64,000 nucleotides of DNA, taken from NCBI GenBank assembly GCA_963930655.1, contig OZ005601.1, positions 10,846,001 through 10,910,000 on the forward strand, in the 5' to 3' direction. Origin of the DNA: Myrica gale. Lineage: Eukaryota > Streptophyta > Magnoliopsida > Fagales > Myricaceae. Position numbers and translations under genes: made by a program. Numbering within the stretch: the first letter of the stretch is position 1; each line of letters begins with the position of its first letter. Shown here one piece after another: positions 11,601 to 23,429 of the stretch. The notes under the pieces were generated by a model. The model did no database searches, was not told the origin of the DNA, and saw only the letters and a list, made by a program, of their open reading frames with translations.

Positions 11601-14600
11601 GAGAGTGATGGAGTAATAATTTGGTTTTGCATGACTTACATGTGGCATTGAAGAATGGCATGAACTTAATCCTTTGGATCACTTACCATATTAAACTTTG
11701 ATGGTATAACTTTTCAAATAAAAAAGTGATGGTATAACTACCAAATGAAACAGAGTTGGTTTACGTAAGGAAATCAAATGGTGAGCCATTAAGTTGGCTA
11801 ACTCCTTGGGCTTACGCCTTACAGCTTCAAAGGTTGCTGGGGGAAGCAATACTTACACTGCTAATTAGTGTTGAAATAAATTGAAGGTGTTCACATAGCA
11901 CCTGAAGACAAATGACCTATGTTTATGATGTTAGGGCCTGAAGGTGACTTGCTTATTTGCTTCAGCTATCCTAGATGTGGTGTTTTATGTATTGGTTTTA
12001 TTTATAATTTCAGTTTGAAAAACTTTCTACTTATTTGTCCAGATGACAAACCTTCCGTGGATCACAAAACACCACAAGGCCATCAAGAATATTTCCAAGG
12101 TCAGTTTCCGCATCATATGTTCCCTCCCTGGCCTGTCCATTCTCCTCCTGGTGCTCCTCCAATCTATCCAGCATATCCCATGCAAGGCATGCCATACTAT
12201 CAGAACTATCCAGGAAATAGCCCTTTTTTCCAGCCACCATATCCATCAGTGTCAGACCCTAGGCTTAACACTGATCAGAGGATGGGACGCAGAAGGCACT
12301 CTATGGATAGTAGGGATAGCAATGCTGATTTAGAAACTTGGGAGACAGATGCTTCCAGAACAAGACCGCAGGATGAAGTGGAGTTGGAAAAGGAAGGTTC
12401 ACAAACTCGGGAATCACGGAAGAAGGCTAGCCGATCAGGCACCGTTGTCATTCGCAACATTAATTACATCACTTCAAAGAGGCAGAACTCTTCTGGAAGT
12501 GCTTCAGAATCAGCTTCTGACTCTGAAGCTGATGAAGAAGGTGAAGATTCACAGGCTAGTACTCTGGATATGAAGCTTACGGAATCTCATAGATCTTCCA
12601 AGAGAAAAGGAAGCAATTCAAAATCCGTGGATAAATCTAATTCATATGATAAGGAGGAAAAGGCTCATGGGAAGGATGTAGATGGCGGACACTGGCAAGC
12701 GTTTCAAAATTATTTGCTGAGAGATGCCGATGAGGACAAACGTGCAGTTGACCAAGGTACGCTTGCAATGGAAAAGGAGATTCAAATCAAAAGGCGACAA
12801 AATACTGCAGTTGACGATCCTTTAGTTTTTAGTGGGCAAGATAAGGGCGAAACGCAGGAAGATAATATGATAGATATGCATAAAATTAGTGGAAACATGA
12901 CCTACAAGCCTAAGACATCAAATGGTGAATTGTTGAATTCTGAAAGAGGCCGTCAATCTGGTGATGGTGGAAGGTCTATGGATGTACAGTCTGCAGAAAT
13001 TGATGGAAGACGAGGTTATAGGAGGACTGGAAACGATGATTTTATGATACACAGACGAGAAAGCCAGTCAGATTATACAAGTTCTCCTTCAGATCCACTT
13101 GCAAATGGATTTGATCGTGCAACCAACAACATGGATAAGAGGTCATCGCATGATATGGATGATGATTCTTACATTGTCGCAGTAAGGGAGAATTCTCTCG
13201 AACAAGTTGGAAACAATATCAGAAATGCTATTGACATGGATTCAGAATTCCCATCTGCATTGCAGATAGCTGAAAACTTGTCTAATAGAGTCGGGAGCCA
13301 AGCCAATTATGAGCCAGATGAATTAAGTTTGATGCCTGATCGTGGGACCGAAAAGGAGTCAGTTAGTTATGACCCTGCATTAGATTATGAAATGCAGGTT
13401 CATGCTGAAGACGGTGCTTCTGTAGATAAGAAAAATATGGAGGTAGACATCAAGCAAGGGTCTAAAAAGACAGACAAGGACCAGAAATCAAGACTTACCC
13501 CTGATAATTCAGATAAGAAGAAGACAGTGGGGCCAATAAGGAGAGGGAAGCCCTCAAAGTTAAGTCCTTTGGAGGAAGCACGGGCTCGTGCAGAGAGGCT
13601 GAGAACCTTTAAAGCTGATCTCCAGAAAATGAAGAAAGAGAAGGTATTGGTCAATCATATCTCTTTTCTTACAGGGTAAAGGGGGAAGAGGGTGAGGGGT
13701 GCTTATGTTCACATTAAAATGTGAGACATAGTGGCGTTTGATCTAGGCTATTCATTAGGTGTTTTAGGCCTTTTGATCGTACATATTGTGCCTTATTTTA
13801 GATATGACATTCTCATCTTTTTCACTCACATAGCTGGCTTGTTGAACGTATTTTATTTTTGCAATTTCCAATTTCAGGAGGCAGAAGAGATGAAGCGACT
13901 GGAAGCTTTAAAGATAGAGAGGCAAAAGAGAATTGCTGCCAGAGGGAGCTCCATCCCAGCTAAGTCACCGTTTCCGTCACCTCAAACCAAGAAACAAATG
14001 CCAACAAAACTTTCACCAAGCTCTCACAAAGGATCCAAATTTAGTGACTCCGAGCCAGGATCATCATCACCTCTAAAAAGGTCCTCCATCAGAACTGCTC
14101 GTGTGGGATCCAGTGTGTCTCAGGAAGCCTCTAAAACCAGCAGATTGAGTACTGGAAGTCCCTCGGCTGGAAACAGGTTAAGCCACTCAGTGTCTTCATT
14201 GTCTGAAGCAAAGAAAGAGAACAGTAGCGGTACAGTTGATACCAAGGCATCCATGGCCCGGATTAGAAGATTATCAGAGCCTAAAATGGGTAGCAGCCAT
14301 CATGTTTCTTCGGTGAAATCACGAAGTGCTGAACCAGTATCAAAGACAAAGACATCTGATGTGCCTGAGATCAAGAAAATATCTGCTATTATGAACCATG
14401 ATAGAAGCAAAGCTGCTACCCTTCCAGAACTGAAAATCCAGACATTGAAAGGACCTGATGTTGCCCGGGGAAAATCAGCAGCAAAAGTGGCAACGCAGAC
14501 GGTTAGTCAAAATAAGTCTTCCACAACTCGAGAAAGTTCTGAAGTGAAGAGGAACCATGAAAAGATTTCCCATCGTGGTGATGGGGATGACAACCCAGTA

Positions 14601-17189
14601 ATTGAAAAGACTGTTCTGATGCTAGAATGTGAGAAGCAGTCCACTCCCACTGCACCTGCAATCGAAGGAAATTTGGAGGTGCAAAAAGGGCAGCAAGATA
14701 ATGTTGAGATGGAGAAGAAAGTTGATTTGGGGTCAGGTTATGCTGCCATTCATGATCCAGCTGCACCACTTAAGATGGATAGTGTTGATGTAGACTCCTC
14801 ATCACACCAATCAAAAGAGAAACATACTTCTTTCAAGGTATGGTTGGTCAGAAATAAACACCTATTTGATCAGGATTATAAACTTTTTGGTTTATTCAGA
14901 ACTGTTGGATATAAATAATGCTACTGTTCTTTAACAAAGAGTGTGCTAATTTCAACACTCTTGGATGTTGCAATCCTTGCTAGAGGATATGATGCATTGC
15001 AATGTGTGATGGGCCAGCTCAATGCTGGTTTATCGTATTTTCATCTTATTATGAGGCTTTCAATTGAAAGGTTCTTCAAAATAGTGTTAGTTACGTAGGA
15101 AGTGCAATAACATGTATTTGCTGTTGCTATCTCGCCAATTATCTATTTAGGACGAGTAGATAGCTGCAATGAGTAGAGCAAATTGCATTTCAGTTGGTTA
15201 TATGCCTTAGTTGTAGTTATGGAAGTCTTGTCCCAAAATTGGATGATGTGATGTATTTTAAAAGTCGTTTGTTTCTCTCTATTCTTTCCTCCTCAAAACA
15301 GGAATGATAGTAAAAATGTAATTGAATTGGGAAGATACTTTTAGCTATAATATTTCCTCTGCCAAAGATGATATTTTCACTCGATTCTCATTTTTCCTTT
15401 ATTTATGTGGGTAGGCAAAAACAATCAATACAGATAAAGAACCTCCACAGCTCTCAGGTATCGGCATTGCGGAAAAACCATATCAAGCCACCTATGCTCG
15501 GGTTTCTTCTTTGGAAGATCCATGTACTGGGAATTCTGAATATTGGAAAGCACCACCCTCAAGCTCAGAGATTGTGATAACAGGAACGGAGACTGTTAAA
15601 GCACTTGTATATGATTCAAGAAACTCGAGACTAGAAAAGATTCCAGAATCACTGGAGAAACCTCAACTGAAGGACTCACCAAAAGGTATTAGACGGCTGT
15701 TGAAATTTGGAAGAAAGAATCATAGCTCAGCTACTGGTGAACATAATATCGAATCAGATAATGCCAGCAACAATGGCTCTGAGGCAGATGATTGTGGGAC
15801 AAATGTCGGTTCCACTAGTGAAGGTAACACGAGTCTACTTCACTCTCTCTCTTGCTTTCTGTTGGACCATGTCAAATTGCACGTTTGACCTACATTTGAA
15901 GTCTACTGACCTTGTCTAACAAATCACATTCGCACGTGAAGTTTGGGACAGTTAGCAAATTCCTCAGAACCTAAACTATGCAAGTGTCTTTGATTGTGGT
16001 CTTGTTGAGGGGTTTTCTTTAGGCTCTAAGTATGTTTCTTATAGATGTATCTTCGAGATTGTGAGATTTTAGTCTTTGCCTCCACCACGTCACAGGTGTC
16101 GGTTCATGGTCTCTTTTCGATTAATGTGAAAACATTTAGTTTTATTTGAAACTTCTCTCCATAATGATTGACTAGATCTTTAAAAGTTCGCTTACTAATA
16201 TTCCTCCTGCATTTAGAATATTCCATTGTTCACCCAGACTTTCTATTGTTTTGTTCCAAACTGAGTACATTTTTTTTTCTAAGCATCCAAAGTCGGGTGT
16301 ATGAAGAAGAATTTTCTCCTTGTGTGAGTTCTCATCTCATGAATGATCTAATCAAGTTTAAAAGTGGGCTACATCGATTATTGACTTAGCCAAACATTAC
16401 AAAGACTACAAATGACTGTTTACATCCAAGCTTGTAGGCCTTGCCAGACTGAGTTTGCACTGATGATGTTCTCAATTTGTAGCTTTTTAATCATAACTAG
16501 GGTGATGTTTAGAAATTTTAAGAATTTTGAGTTTGTAGGAGAAAAGTTTGAGTTTGATTTTTTATAGGGGTTTGTATAAATTTGATTTTTTATAGAGGTT
16601 TGTATAAAGTTGGTGAAAATGTAAGAAAAGAGAAGATATGATGGAATTTTGTAAGGAAAAAGTAATGGAGTTTGTTAAAAAGTAAGGAGAGAAAAATTGA
16701 TGGAATATTTTTCTTATGAAAAAGTATTGAAGTTGTTGTAAAAAGGTGTTGGAATTTGTGTAATAAATTTTGAGTTTTTGATGTTTGGATGTAAAAATTT
16801 TGACATTTTGATTTTTTTAATAAAATTGAAAACTTTAATACCCAAACATCATAGTTTTACTTCATGGTCTTGCATCATACTGCTAACCATCATTTTTCTG
16901 GTGTCATCATCAGTTCAATCCTTGAAGAATTTTATCTCCCAAGATGAAACTCCCACAGCCGGTACTACTTCGCAAAAGAGTAAGTGCTTAACCAAACTTC
17001 ATTTCTTACCGTCTTTCTGTATCTTTCCCTTGATTTCTTTCTGTCTTTCCGTCTGGACTTTTTACCTTTTTTCCTGCCGTCTAGATTTGAGAGATGGATA
17101 ATTTTATTTCTCTGCCTGCAGCTTCTCGCTCTTTCTCCTTGTTAGCTCCCTTTCGGAGCAAGAACAGTGAAAAGAAACTGACAACATGA
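8649..17189 (+). CDS. CIP7: COP1-interacting protein 7 (CIP7)-like protein
   Basis: Thirteen coding exons: 8649-8707, 9141-9320, 9584-9704, 9786-9825, 10024-10076, 10156-10211, 10698-10850, 10996-11207, 12043-13643, 13878-14837, 15415-15823, 16914-16979, 17122-17189. They sum to 3978 nt (1325 aa plus stop) with GT..AG borders and a continuous frame. The N-terminus MKSSTRLDSAVFQLTPTRTR followed by CDLVISANGK is the conserved start of the CIP7 family. A conserved domain follows, up to about residue 290 (GMAFAQAVAAGFDIDHMSPL, FMELWRRKHESGQWLE). Next come a Pro/Tyr-rich stretch encoded at about 12085-12250, long acidic and Ser-rich disordered regions, a basic coiled-coil-like KEAEEMKRLEALKIERQKR across exons 9/10, and the conserved C-terminus SFSLLAPFRSKNSEKKL. 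In Arabidopsis CIP7 is a nuclear COP1 partner that promotes light-regulated gene expression. This protein is longer than Arabidopsis CIP7, mainly in the disordered parts. The symbol is given by homology; a CIP7 paralogue is possible. Confidence 0.9.
11392..11479. repeat. Intronic hairpin with 21-nt arms
   Basis: Inside intron 8 of the CIP7-like gene, 11392-11412 and 11459-11479 are reverse complements over 21 nt with one mismatch; the shared core is ACTTGCAACTACAA. The loop is 46 nt. A third, partial copy (CCACTTGCAACTGCAGAG) lies at about 11513-11530. Confidence 0.7.
16500..16852. mobile_element. MITE in intron 12 of the CIP7-like gene
   Basis: The ends form an imperfect inverted repeat: GGGTGATGTTTAGAAATTTT on the left and, read inward from the right, ATGATGTTTGGGTATTAAAG. 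The interior is AT-rich and contains two short direct copies of a TTTTTATAGGGGTTTGTATAA-like unit (about 16556-16610). It resembles hAT- or Tourist-type MITEs. The target duplication is short (TA) and not decisive. It lies wholly within the intron 15824-16913 and does not touch the splice sites. Confidence 0.6.
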
Positions 17190-19068
17190 AAATGTGGATC
17201 ATATGTTTGAAGGCGAGGAAGCAGATTGTTGTGTATCTTTGGTTGCGAATTTTCACAGATATCCTTGTTGTAATTTGAAAAGACAAATATAATTAGAAGT
17301 CGCAATTGTAGTAAAAATGATCCTTGTACATCGCATTCGTGTTTCAATGTTGGAAATGGTGAATTGTGCTGCGCCTCCTTGTTTGATCTGACTAAATCAA
17401 CATTGGCTGCGGTTTCTGTCTTGACAAATAGTTGGGTACCCAGAAAAGAGGTAGAAACTGAGTTGTCAATCTACGACTGACATGAACCTACTGTGTGCTC
17501 TATTGCGAGTGGAATGCGCAATGGCGTTTTTTTTACACGTTAGGTGTCCGTCGGCCCAAGAGAAAAGGAGAGACTGGTTGAGCAATTCTACAGAGAAAGT
17601 TGGGAACAAAAAAATAAAATAAAAATTGGGCTGACGTGGCATGCAACATGAGATTTTTCCTCACCTATTTGATGGAAATGTGAGTTGGGTCACTATCTTC
17701 ACGTAGCATAGGTCTTTAATTCAAATATCTTAAAACGAAAATAGTCAAAAGCCCCCCCTTTCTTGCACCTCTTCACCGCCTCTTTCTTTGAAAGTCGGAT
17801 AATCAGGCATTTGCACTGTCAATATAAAAGCATTGTATGCTTACCCTAAAAAGAAAAAAAAAACACGAAACTTTCGTGTGTTTTAATATATATATGTCTT
17901 GCACTATTTTATCCACAACATCTGTGTTGTATTTTACTCGTCACATCCTGTTCGTTTACAAAGAATCCTCAGGATTCTACAACCAAACATCATTTTTCAC
18001 ACCACATAAATATAACTACAACACGCATACCAGTAAAGTTAACATCACATAAAAATTCTCAAAACACAAAAAATCTTCACAAAACACCTTAACCGAACAT
18101 CACATTATTCTCTTTTTGTAGCAGGAGGTCAATATAAATTACTTTTAAGAAAAAGTTGTAATATTATTATACATTAATTTCTAATATTAGACTTGGATAT
18201 TTTAAAAAATATATTTTAAACTTAGTGCATTCCTAAACTATGTGATGGGTATAAACTACCAAGCTCGTTACATTAAGCCTCGAATTATTAAAATTCATCA
18301 ATTGTGCTCTCAAATAGAATGACTATTAAAAATAGTGACACATGTCCTATTTATAACACTTATAGAATGATTTTGAATGAATTTTGTTTTAGGCACACAT
18401 TGATAATTTTGATAATTCAAAAATTCAATACGAGGAACTTGGTAATTCAAACTTTTATATATATTGGTGTTGAAAATCAGTTTCCCATATACGAGAAAAC
18501 CCCTTGGCCAAATCTTTCTTTTTAATTTTTTCAAGTTTTAACGGTAAACTTTGTTTGAGGCATTTTTTTCTTTAAAGTTTTTGTTGTTGGGGACTTGGGG
18601 GCCTTAGACAAAAAGAGAGATTTTCTTCGATTTATTGCCAATGATCCAATTTAAAGTGAGATATACAATATTAATTGTTGTAGGACACATATATTGTGTC
18701 CATTTCTCTAAATTGGACCCATGGCCTAAATCACTTGCCTTTGTGCCACCTCTGTGTTGTTTTCCTCAAGCACACATAATTATATATATATTGAATTGCA
18801 CAAATTAACCGTAATATAAATTGGACCCTTCACTTTATTGTTATATTTATGTTAATTTCCTCTGTTCCTCTCTTTTTTCCCCTTGTGTCTATCAGTCAAG
18901 TGAAAATTTCTAAGCTGCCCTGCATTGTACCATGCCATACGTTTATGCTAAACCGAAAATGCAAACGCAGCAAAAACCCACCGCTTGTCTGTTCAAACAA
19001 GATGCAGTGAAACTATTCCCTATACAAAACCTTGAAATCTCTAGTGCAATGAAGAAACACATAATCTG
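17190..19068. other. Intergenic region between the CIP7-like and PP2C-like genes
   Basis: This is the 3' flank of the CIP7-like gene and the 3' flank of the convergent PP2C-like gene. It is AT-rich, with a stretch (about 17930-18110) rich in CAAACATCA/CGAACATCA motifs that looks like decayed MITE sequence. No gene is supported. Confidence 0.5.
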
Positions 19069-21665
19069 TTAGTCAAAGCGAATGATCAAGCAAGAAATGG
19101 TACTTTTGCTCATTCTAGTTAAAGCCTCCTTTGCCAAGCACTCAGCCGCTTCTTGAGGATCTTCTATGTGCCTGATCAGATTCACGGCCTCTTGATTCTT
19201 CATCACCTGGATAAACAAAACAAGCATATGCATTTCAACTTTCTTTGATTTTGCTGCAATTGAATAAATACATGATATGCAGGCAGAACAAAGACAAAGC
19301 GCACAGAAATATGAATTATATCAAGAATTTTGCTTTTCTGTAGCTCTAAACGAAACCAATAGGAAACCGCATGAAATGTACCATACCTCCCATATGCCAG
19401 TGCTTGCTAAGATCACAAATTCGGTGTTGGAGTCTATTCCTTGAGAACCAACCACAAGTTCAGAGCCTTTGGATTGCTTACTCCCTGCTGCTTTGCCAAA
19501 ACGGTATCCTAATATGCGCACTTTATGCACAAGAACATCACACAGTGTTAATCATAACTGGTTAGTTTTGACTCCTGTGATCCTCTAGCATCATCACCAG
19601 TCACCACTATTCATGTTGTCTTCTACTCTTTTCTTTACTTTTCTTAGCACGTTGTCTTCTACTCAATCAGGAATTTTCGATAAGGTCGACCTTTAGGTGA
19701 CGTCCTTAAAGTCCAGGTATTATTTTCAGCACCCCAAATAACATCAGAACAATTACAAAGACAGTAAAACAGGGAGATGACTGCAACTACACAACTTGTC
19801 AACTCAATTTGAAAATAGCCATTTTAGGAACTACATCTGGATCATTTTCATCCTACTCACCAAAAGCATGTTTTTTAAATAACGTGGAGAAAGAAGTTAT
19901 TAGGAAAGGAAAAATAAAAGAAAGAAAAACAATTTCGCAAACAAATAAGTACACCAATTTGTTGTGTATTGTTGAGGCCTGAAAATAATGTTCTTTCTTT
20001 CCCATTGAAGAAATTTTTTGTGGAAGAAAACTTTTGGGGTCACCTGGAGCCGTGATGCACTTTCTAACTCCAGCACTCTGTTTTCAGTGACAGAGATCCC
20101 ACAAGGTTAAGGCCACACAAACTTTGTGGTACTTGTGCTGATAAATCACTTGAATCATGTATGTATTTGGTTTCGAGATACTGGGACAAAGTAGGAAAAA
20201 AGTGTTCCACACCTGAAATGAGTCTGCGAGACCAATATCTTTTGGATGATTGCTGGCCCTTGCTCCTTATCTGATGAGCCACACCATCTCTGCACACAAC
20301 AGCTCTATAGTCTCCCATGTAAGCTGTCACAAGCTTTTCCGCGTTGATTACCAATACAGATGCTGAACCCGCTCTCCATGTCTCATCTTCTTTTTGTGTC
20401 TCTCTGATCTTTGCTCTTGCACCAAGGTATGCCTTTCTCATCGTCTCTTTGCTCTTTCTCTTTAATTGAGACTGCCAAACTCAACAAAAATAAAGCTAAA
20501 CGTAGAAAGAGAAAACGGAAGGAGCCAATATGGCACTGGTAGCTGTGCTTCAAAATCTAGACTAAGAATATGATTCTAGCAAGAATCTGGTTAGGCTTAT
20601 TGAGTGTCTTCTTTATATGCACTTAATATCCCTGAAGCCCTTTGTACTACCAAGCTAAAAGAGTAGGCGCAGGAAAAAAGACAAACACGAACTTTTTAGA
20701 ATCATGGTTATATTGGCATTGATGCCAAAACGGTCCAGCAAGACAAAAGGGAAATTACTATCTGCAACTGTTTGCTGCAATGGCTGCATCGATGTAACTG
20801 GACCTGTGGCATTATTCAATTTGCAATCCACTAGTGCAAAGATTCAAGTCACTCTCTTGAAAACACGTTTTATACTTCAAAATGTCGTCATTTCTTTTAA
20901 TGATAGCAAGGTTATAGGGATAGTGTTATACAGAATCTTTGTTACCTCTTTGAGGTTCCTGTCAAACAAATGGGCTTGCATATACTTAGAAACTCCATCT
21001 CCAACTTGAGCATCGAAAACTCCAAAAAACCACAATTCCAGCTCTTCCATTTGCTCTCTTTGTACCACAACTGAGTCAGACTCAGGTTCATCTGAAACAC
21101 TTCTAAATGATTGATCTTCAACGACATGATACCCATGTGACACTGGCATCATCCACGAAGGCCTCCTTATAATCCCCTGCACTCTTTTCTTGCTCCCGCC
21201 ATCTCCAATCATAAAGCGTTTCAGCTTGAATGCCTAAAACCACTCATAAAGAAGTTAGCTAAAGAAAGAAGGATCAGCAATGACCAATTTCTTGATGGTA
21301 AATTCACCTATATCACAAAATATCTGTACTTTTAATCCACTCGAAATGACGTAGAATTCAAAATGAAAAAAACGTATCAGTTTTTATGCATGTACAATTG
21401 CAGACATTAAGAAAAAACAGTCTCTGTTGCTGGTATATTCCCCCATTATTATCTTCTCCATTTCGCTTACATTTAGCATATGAATGTTTCTACCAACACG
21501 AAGAATATCTCAACCAGAACTAATGAACCCAATAATCTAAGTTATTCGTTTGATCAAAAGCGAATGATATCGTTAATGGTCAGCAAAAGAAGAGGTCAAA
21601 AGAAAAAAAAAACCAGGAAATTACAGGCTGACCTTCAACTTGAGATGAAGTTCCTTCAGCCCCAT
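19069..21665 (-). CDS. PP2C-like protein with degenerate active site (putative pseudophosphatase)
   Basis: Five exons on the minus strand: 21633-21665, 20946-21233, 20213-20471, 19387-19508, 19069-19206. They total 840 nt, 279 aa plus stop, frame kept at every GT..AG junction. The start MGLKELHLKLK continues into AFKLKRFMIGDGGSKKR. PP2C hallmarks are recognisable but altered. The metal-binding FGVFDGHGG motif reads FGVFDAQVGD. LWVANVGDSRAV reads LVTAYMGDYRAV, keeping GD. LASDGLWDV reads LASTGIWEV. The terminal DNISCVVVRF reads STISCLIIRF. The central segment with the usual RAFGD-type motif is also shortened. Loss of the Asp residues that hold the metal ions predicts no phosphatase activity. 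Plants have an annotated group of such proteins ('PP2C-like protein 44' type). The intact frame and splicing argue that the gene is still under selection. Confidence 0.85.
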
Positions 21666-23336
21666 GTTTGTCTCGCAATTTGGGAAGGGACACCTTGATG
21701 AATGTCTTGTACGTCCAGAAAATAGTCAAGAGAAACGGTTAACTTGTCAAAAAGAAGAGAAATGTTAGATGGAGACAGAGGGCTTACTTGGCATGGTTGA
21801 AGCTTTTGATTATCTTGCTTGGTAGTATAATTACGAGGGACCAATTTGAAGTAAATCAGAAGTCCAGGAGAGATATTTCATGCTTTTCTGTAGACGTCCT
21901 ATTCTTGGGTTAATGCATTAAAAGATAAAATTTATTACCTTTATTTATTTGTTAGACAGAAAATTAAACATGTAACGGTCACTTTTCTGCCTTTTGTTAA
22001 GGCAGGTAATGCCAATCAATCATCTTTGACTCTGTTTTCGAATATTGAGCGTGGAGGATGAGAGAAACCTGGCATTCTTGTTGGGCAGATATACCGAATT
22101 AATCTCTACCTGAATTGGAGGGCTGGGCATCTGGAGAAACTAAGGCCATGTTTGTTTAATGTTTCAAAACGTTTTCAAAACATTTTTCTCTCGCGTTTTC
22201 ATCAATTCCAATACATTTTCATCAATCCCAATAACTTTTTACAAATTTCAATAAATTTTAACACACTTTCACCAATCCCAAGAGAATCTACACTACTTTC
22301 AAAAAAACACAAACACAAAAACATATCTTAAAACATAAACCAAACATAGCCTAACTCTTTGGCCTATAAGATTGCCAAATGGTGTATTATTGACAAGTGT
22401 TTTTAGGAAAATTGTTACATCGAGATCCCAAAAGACATTGTATACTGTGATTCAATGGTATAAAGTGTAGTTGCTAAGAAAATAAAAAAGAATTGGAGCT
22501 CATTCTTATTTCTCCTGTACAACCTTAACCACTCATCAGGTTCCTCTATTTTCTTCTCGGTGAGGATCTATGCTATGCAATATTCATGACAACTAATTTT
22601 CCTCATATTCAGAAATTTGGCTCTCGGGCATACGATAGATCTGTAGAATATGTTCTTGGTAAAAGACTAAAAGCTCAATCACAAATATCAAACTGAAACT
22701 ATAAGAAAAAGAGAAATCTCATGAGGATCTCAGAAGCATTCAAACAAGTTGTTGTTTTCTTTTTACTTGGGTTCCAACAGCTCCAGGGTTGTTTTACTAA
22801 AGTAGGAATCGACAATAAAGTTCTGCAGAATCATAATTCTAGATTTGGTGAGCAACTTAGTTAGTCTTGTGAAGTCCTCCGTACTGGTTTATGCCTCCTA
22901 ACCCCGCAGATACATAATTGCTATACATGCTTCAGATTTAAGTCAGCTGGCGCACAAGACAGAGGATGCCAAGTTGGTTTGGCCCATGCAACCATTTAAA
23001 GAGCTTAATACATCAGAAAGGGAAACGAAATTCAATGCCATTTTAGTTTCTTGGTGGCATTTGGAGTAGTAATATCTCCTTTGCAAGGAGGTACGAATTA
23101 AAATGAATGACGCAGTGCTCCAAAAAGAGGAGAATAACTCCTGTTAGTGTGCGAAATACGAATGAACTCCCTGACCTACCTGGTAGACTTCGGATACCCC
23201 TTGAAGAATATAATTGGAGAACACCTCGAGAAGAAGAAAGAAACACTGCTTAATCTTTGGAATCAATTCTCGGGCGAATTTGAATGGAAGAATGTTGGGA
23301 ATTTGTGACAACGGAAGTAATTTAGAGTCGGTCTAC
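21666..23336. other. Intergenic region upstream of the PP2C-like gene
   Basis: Contains the promoter side of the minus-strand PP2C-like gene and one Tourist-like MITE (22144-22351). The remainder, up to the Copia element, shows no recognisable coding region. Confidence 0.5.
22144..22351. mobile_element. Tourist-like MITE (PIF/Harbinger type)
   Basis: A 208-bp element with terminal inverted repeats, GGCCATGTTTGTTTAATGTTT on the left and GGCTATGTTTGGTTTATGTTT read from the right. It is flanked by TAA at 22141-22143 and 22352-22354. A 3-bp TAA duplication with GG..TGTTTG ends is characteristic of Tourist MITEs. Confidence 0.8.
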
Positions 23337-23415
23337 CTGAAGGAGGCAGAACACTTGGGCTGCTCTGATTTCAACGATCCAGTCTTCCGCTGCGCCGGAT
23401 CCAACGATTCCAACA
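23337..23415 (+). repeat. 5' terminal-repeat segment of the Copia element
   Basis: This 79-bp segment, beginning CTGAAGGAGGCAGAACACTT and ending GATTCCAACA, is identical to 30291-30369, the end of the 3' LTR. It is immediately followed by the primer binding site, which fixes its position as the end of the 5' LTR. Confidence 0.9.
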
Positions 23416-23429
23416 AGTGGTATCGGAGC

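Noticed and set aside
11919-12042. In-frame ATG upstream of exon 9 of the CIP7-like gene
   Set aside because: The extra residues (MFMMLGPEGDLLICFSYPRC..) are intronic; the acceptor at 12042 joins exon 8 in phase.
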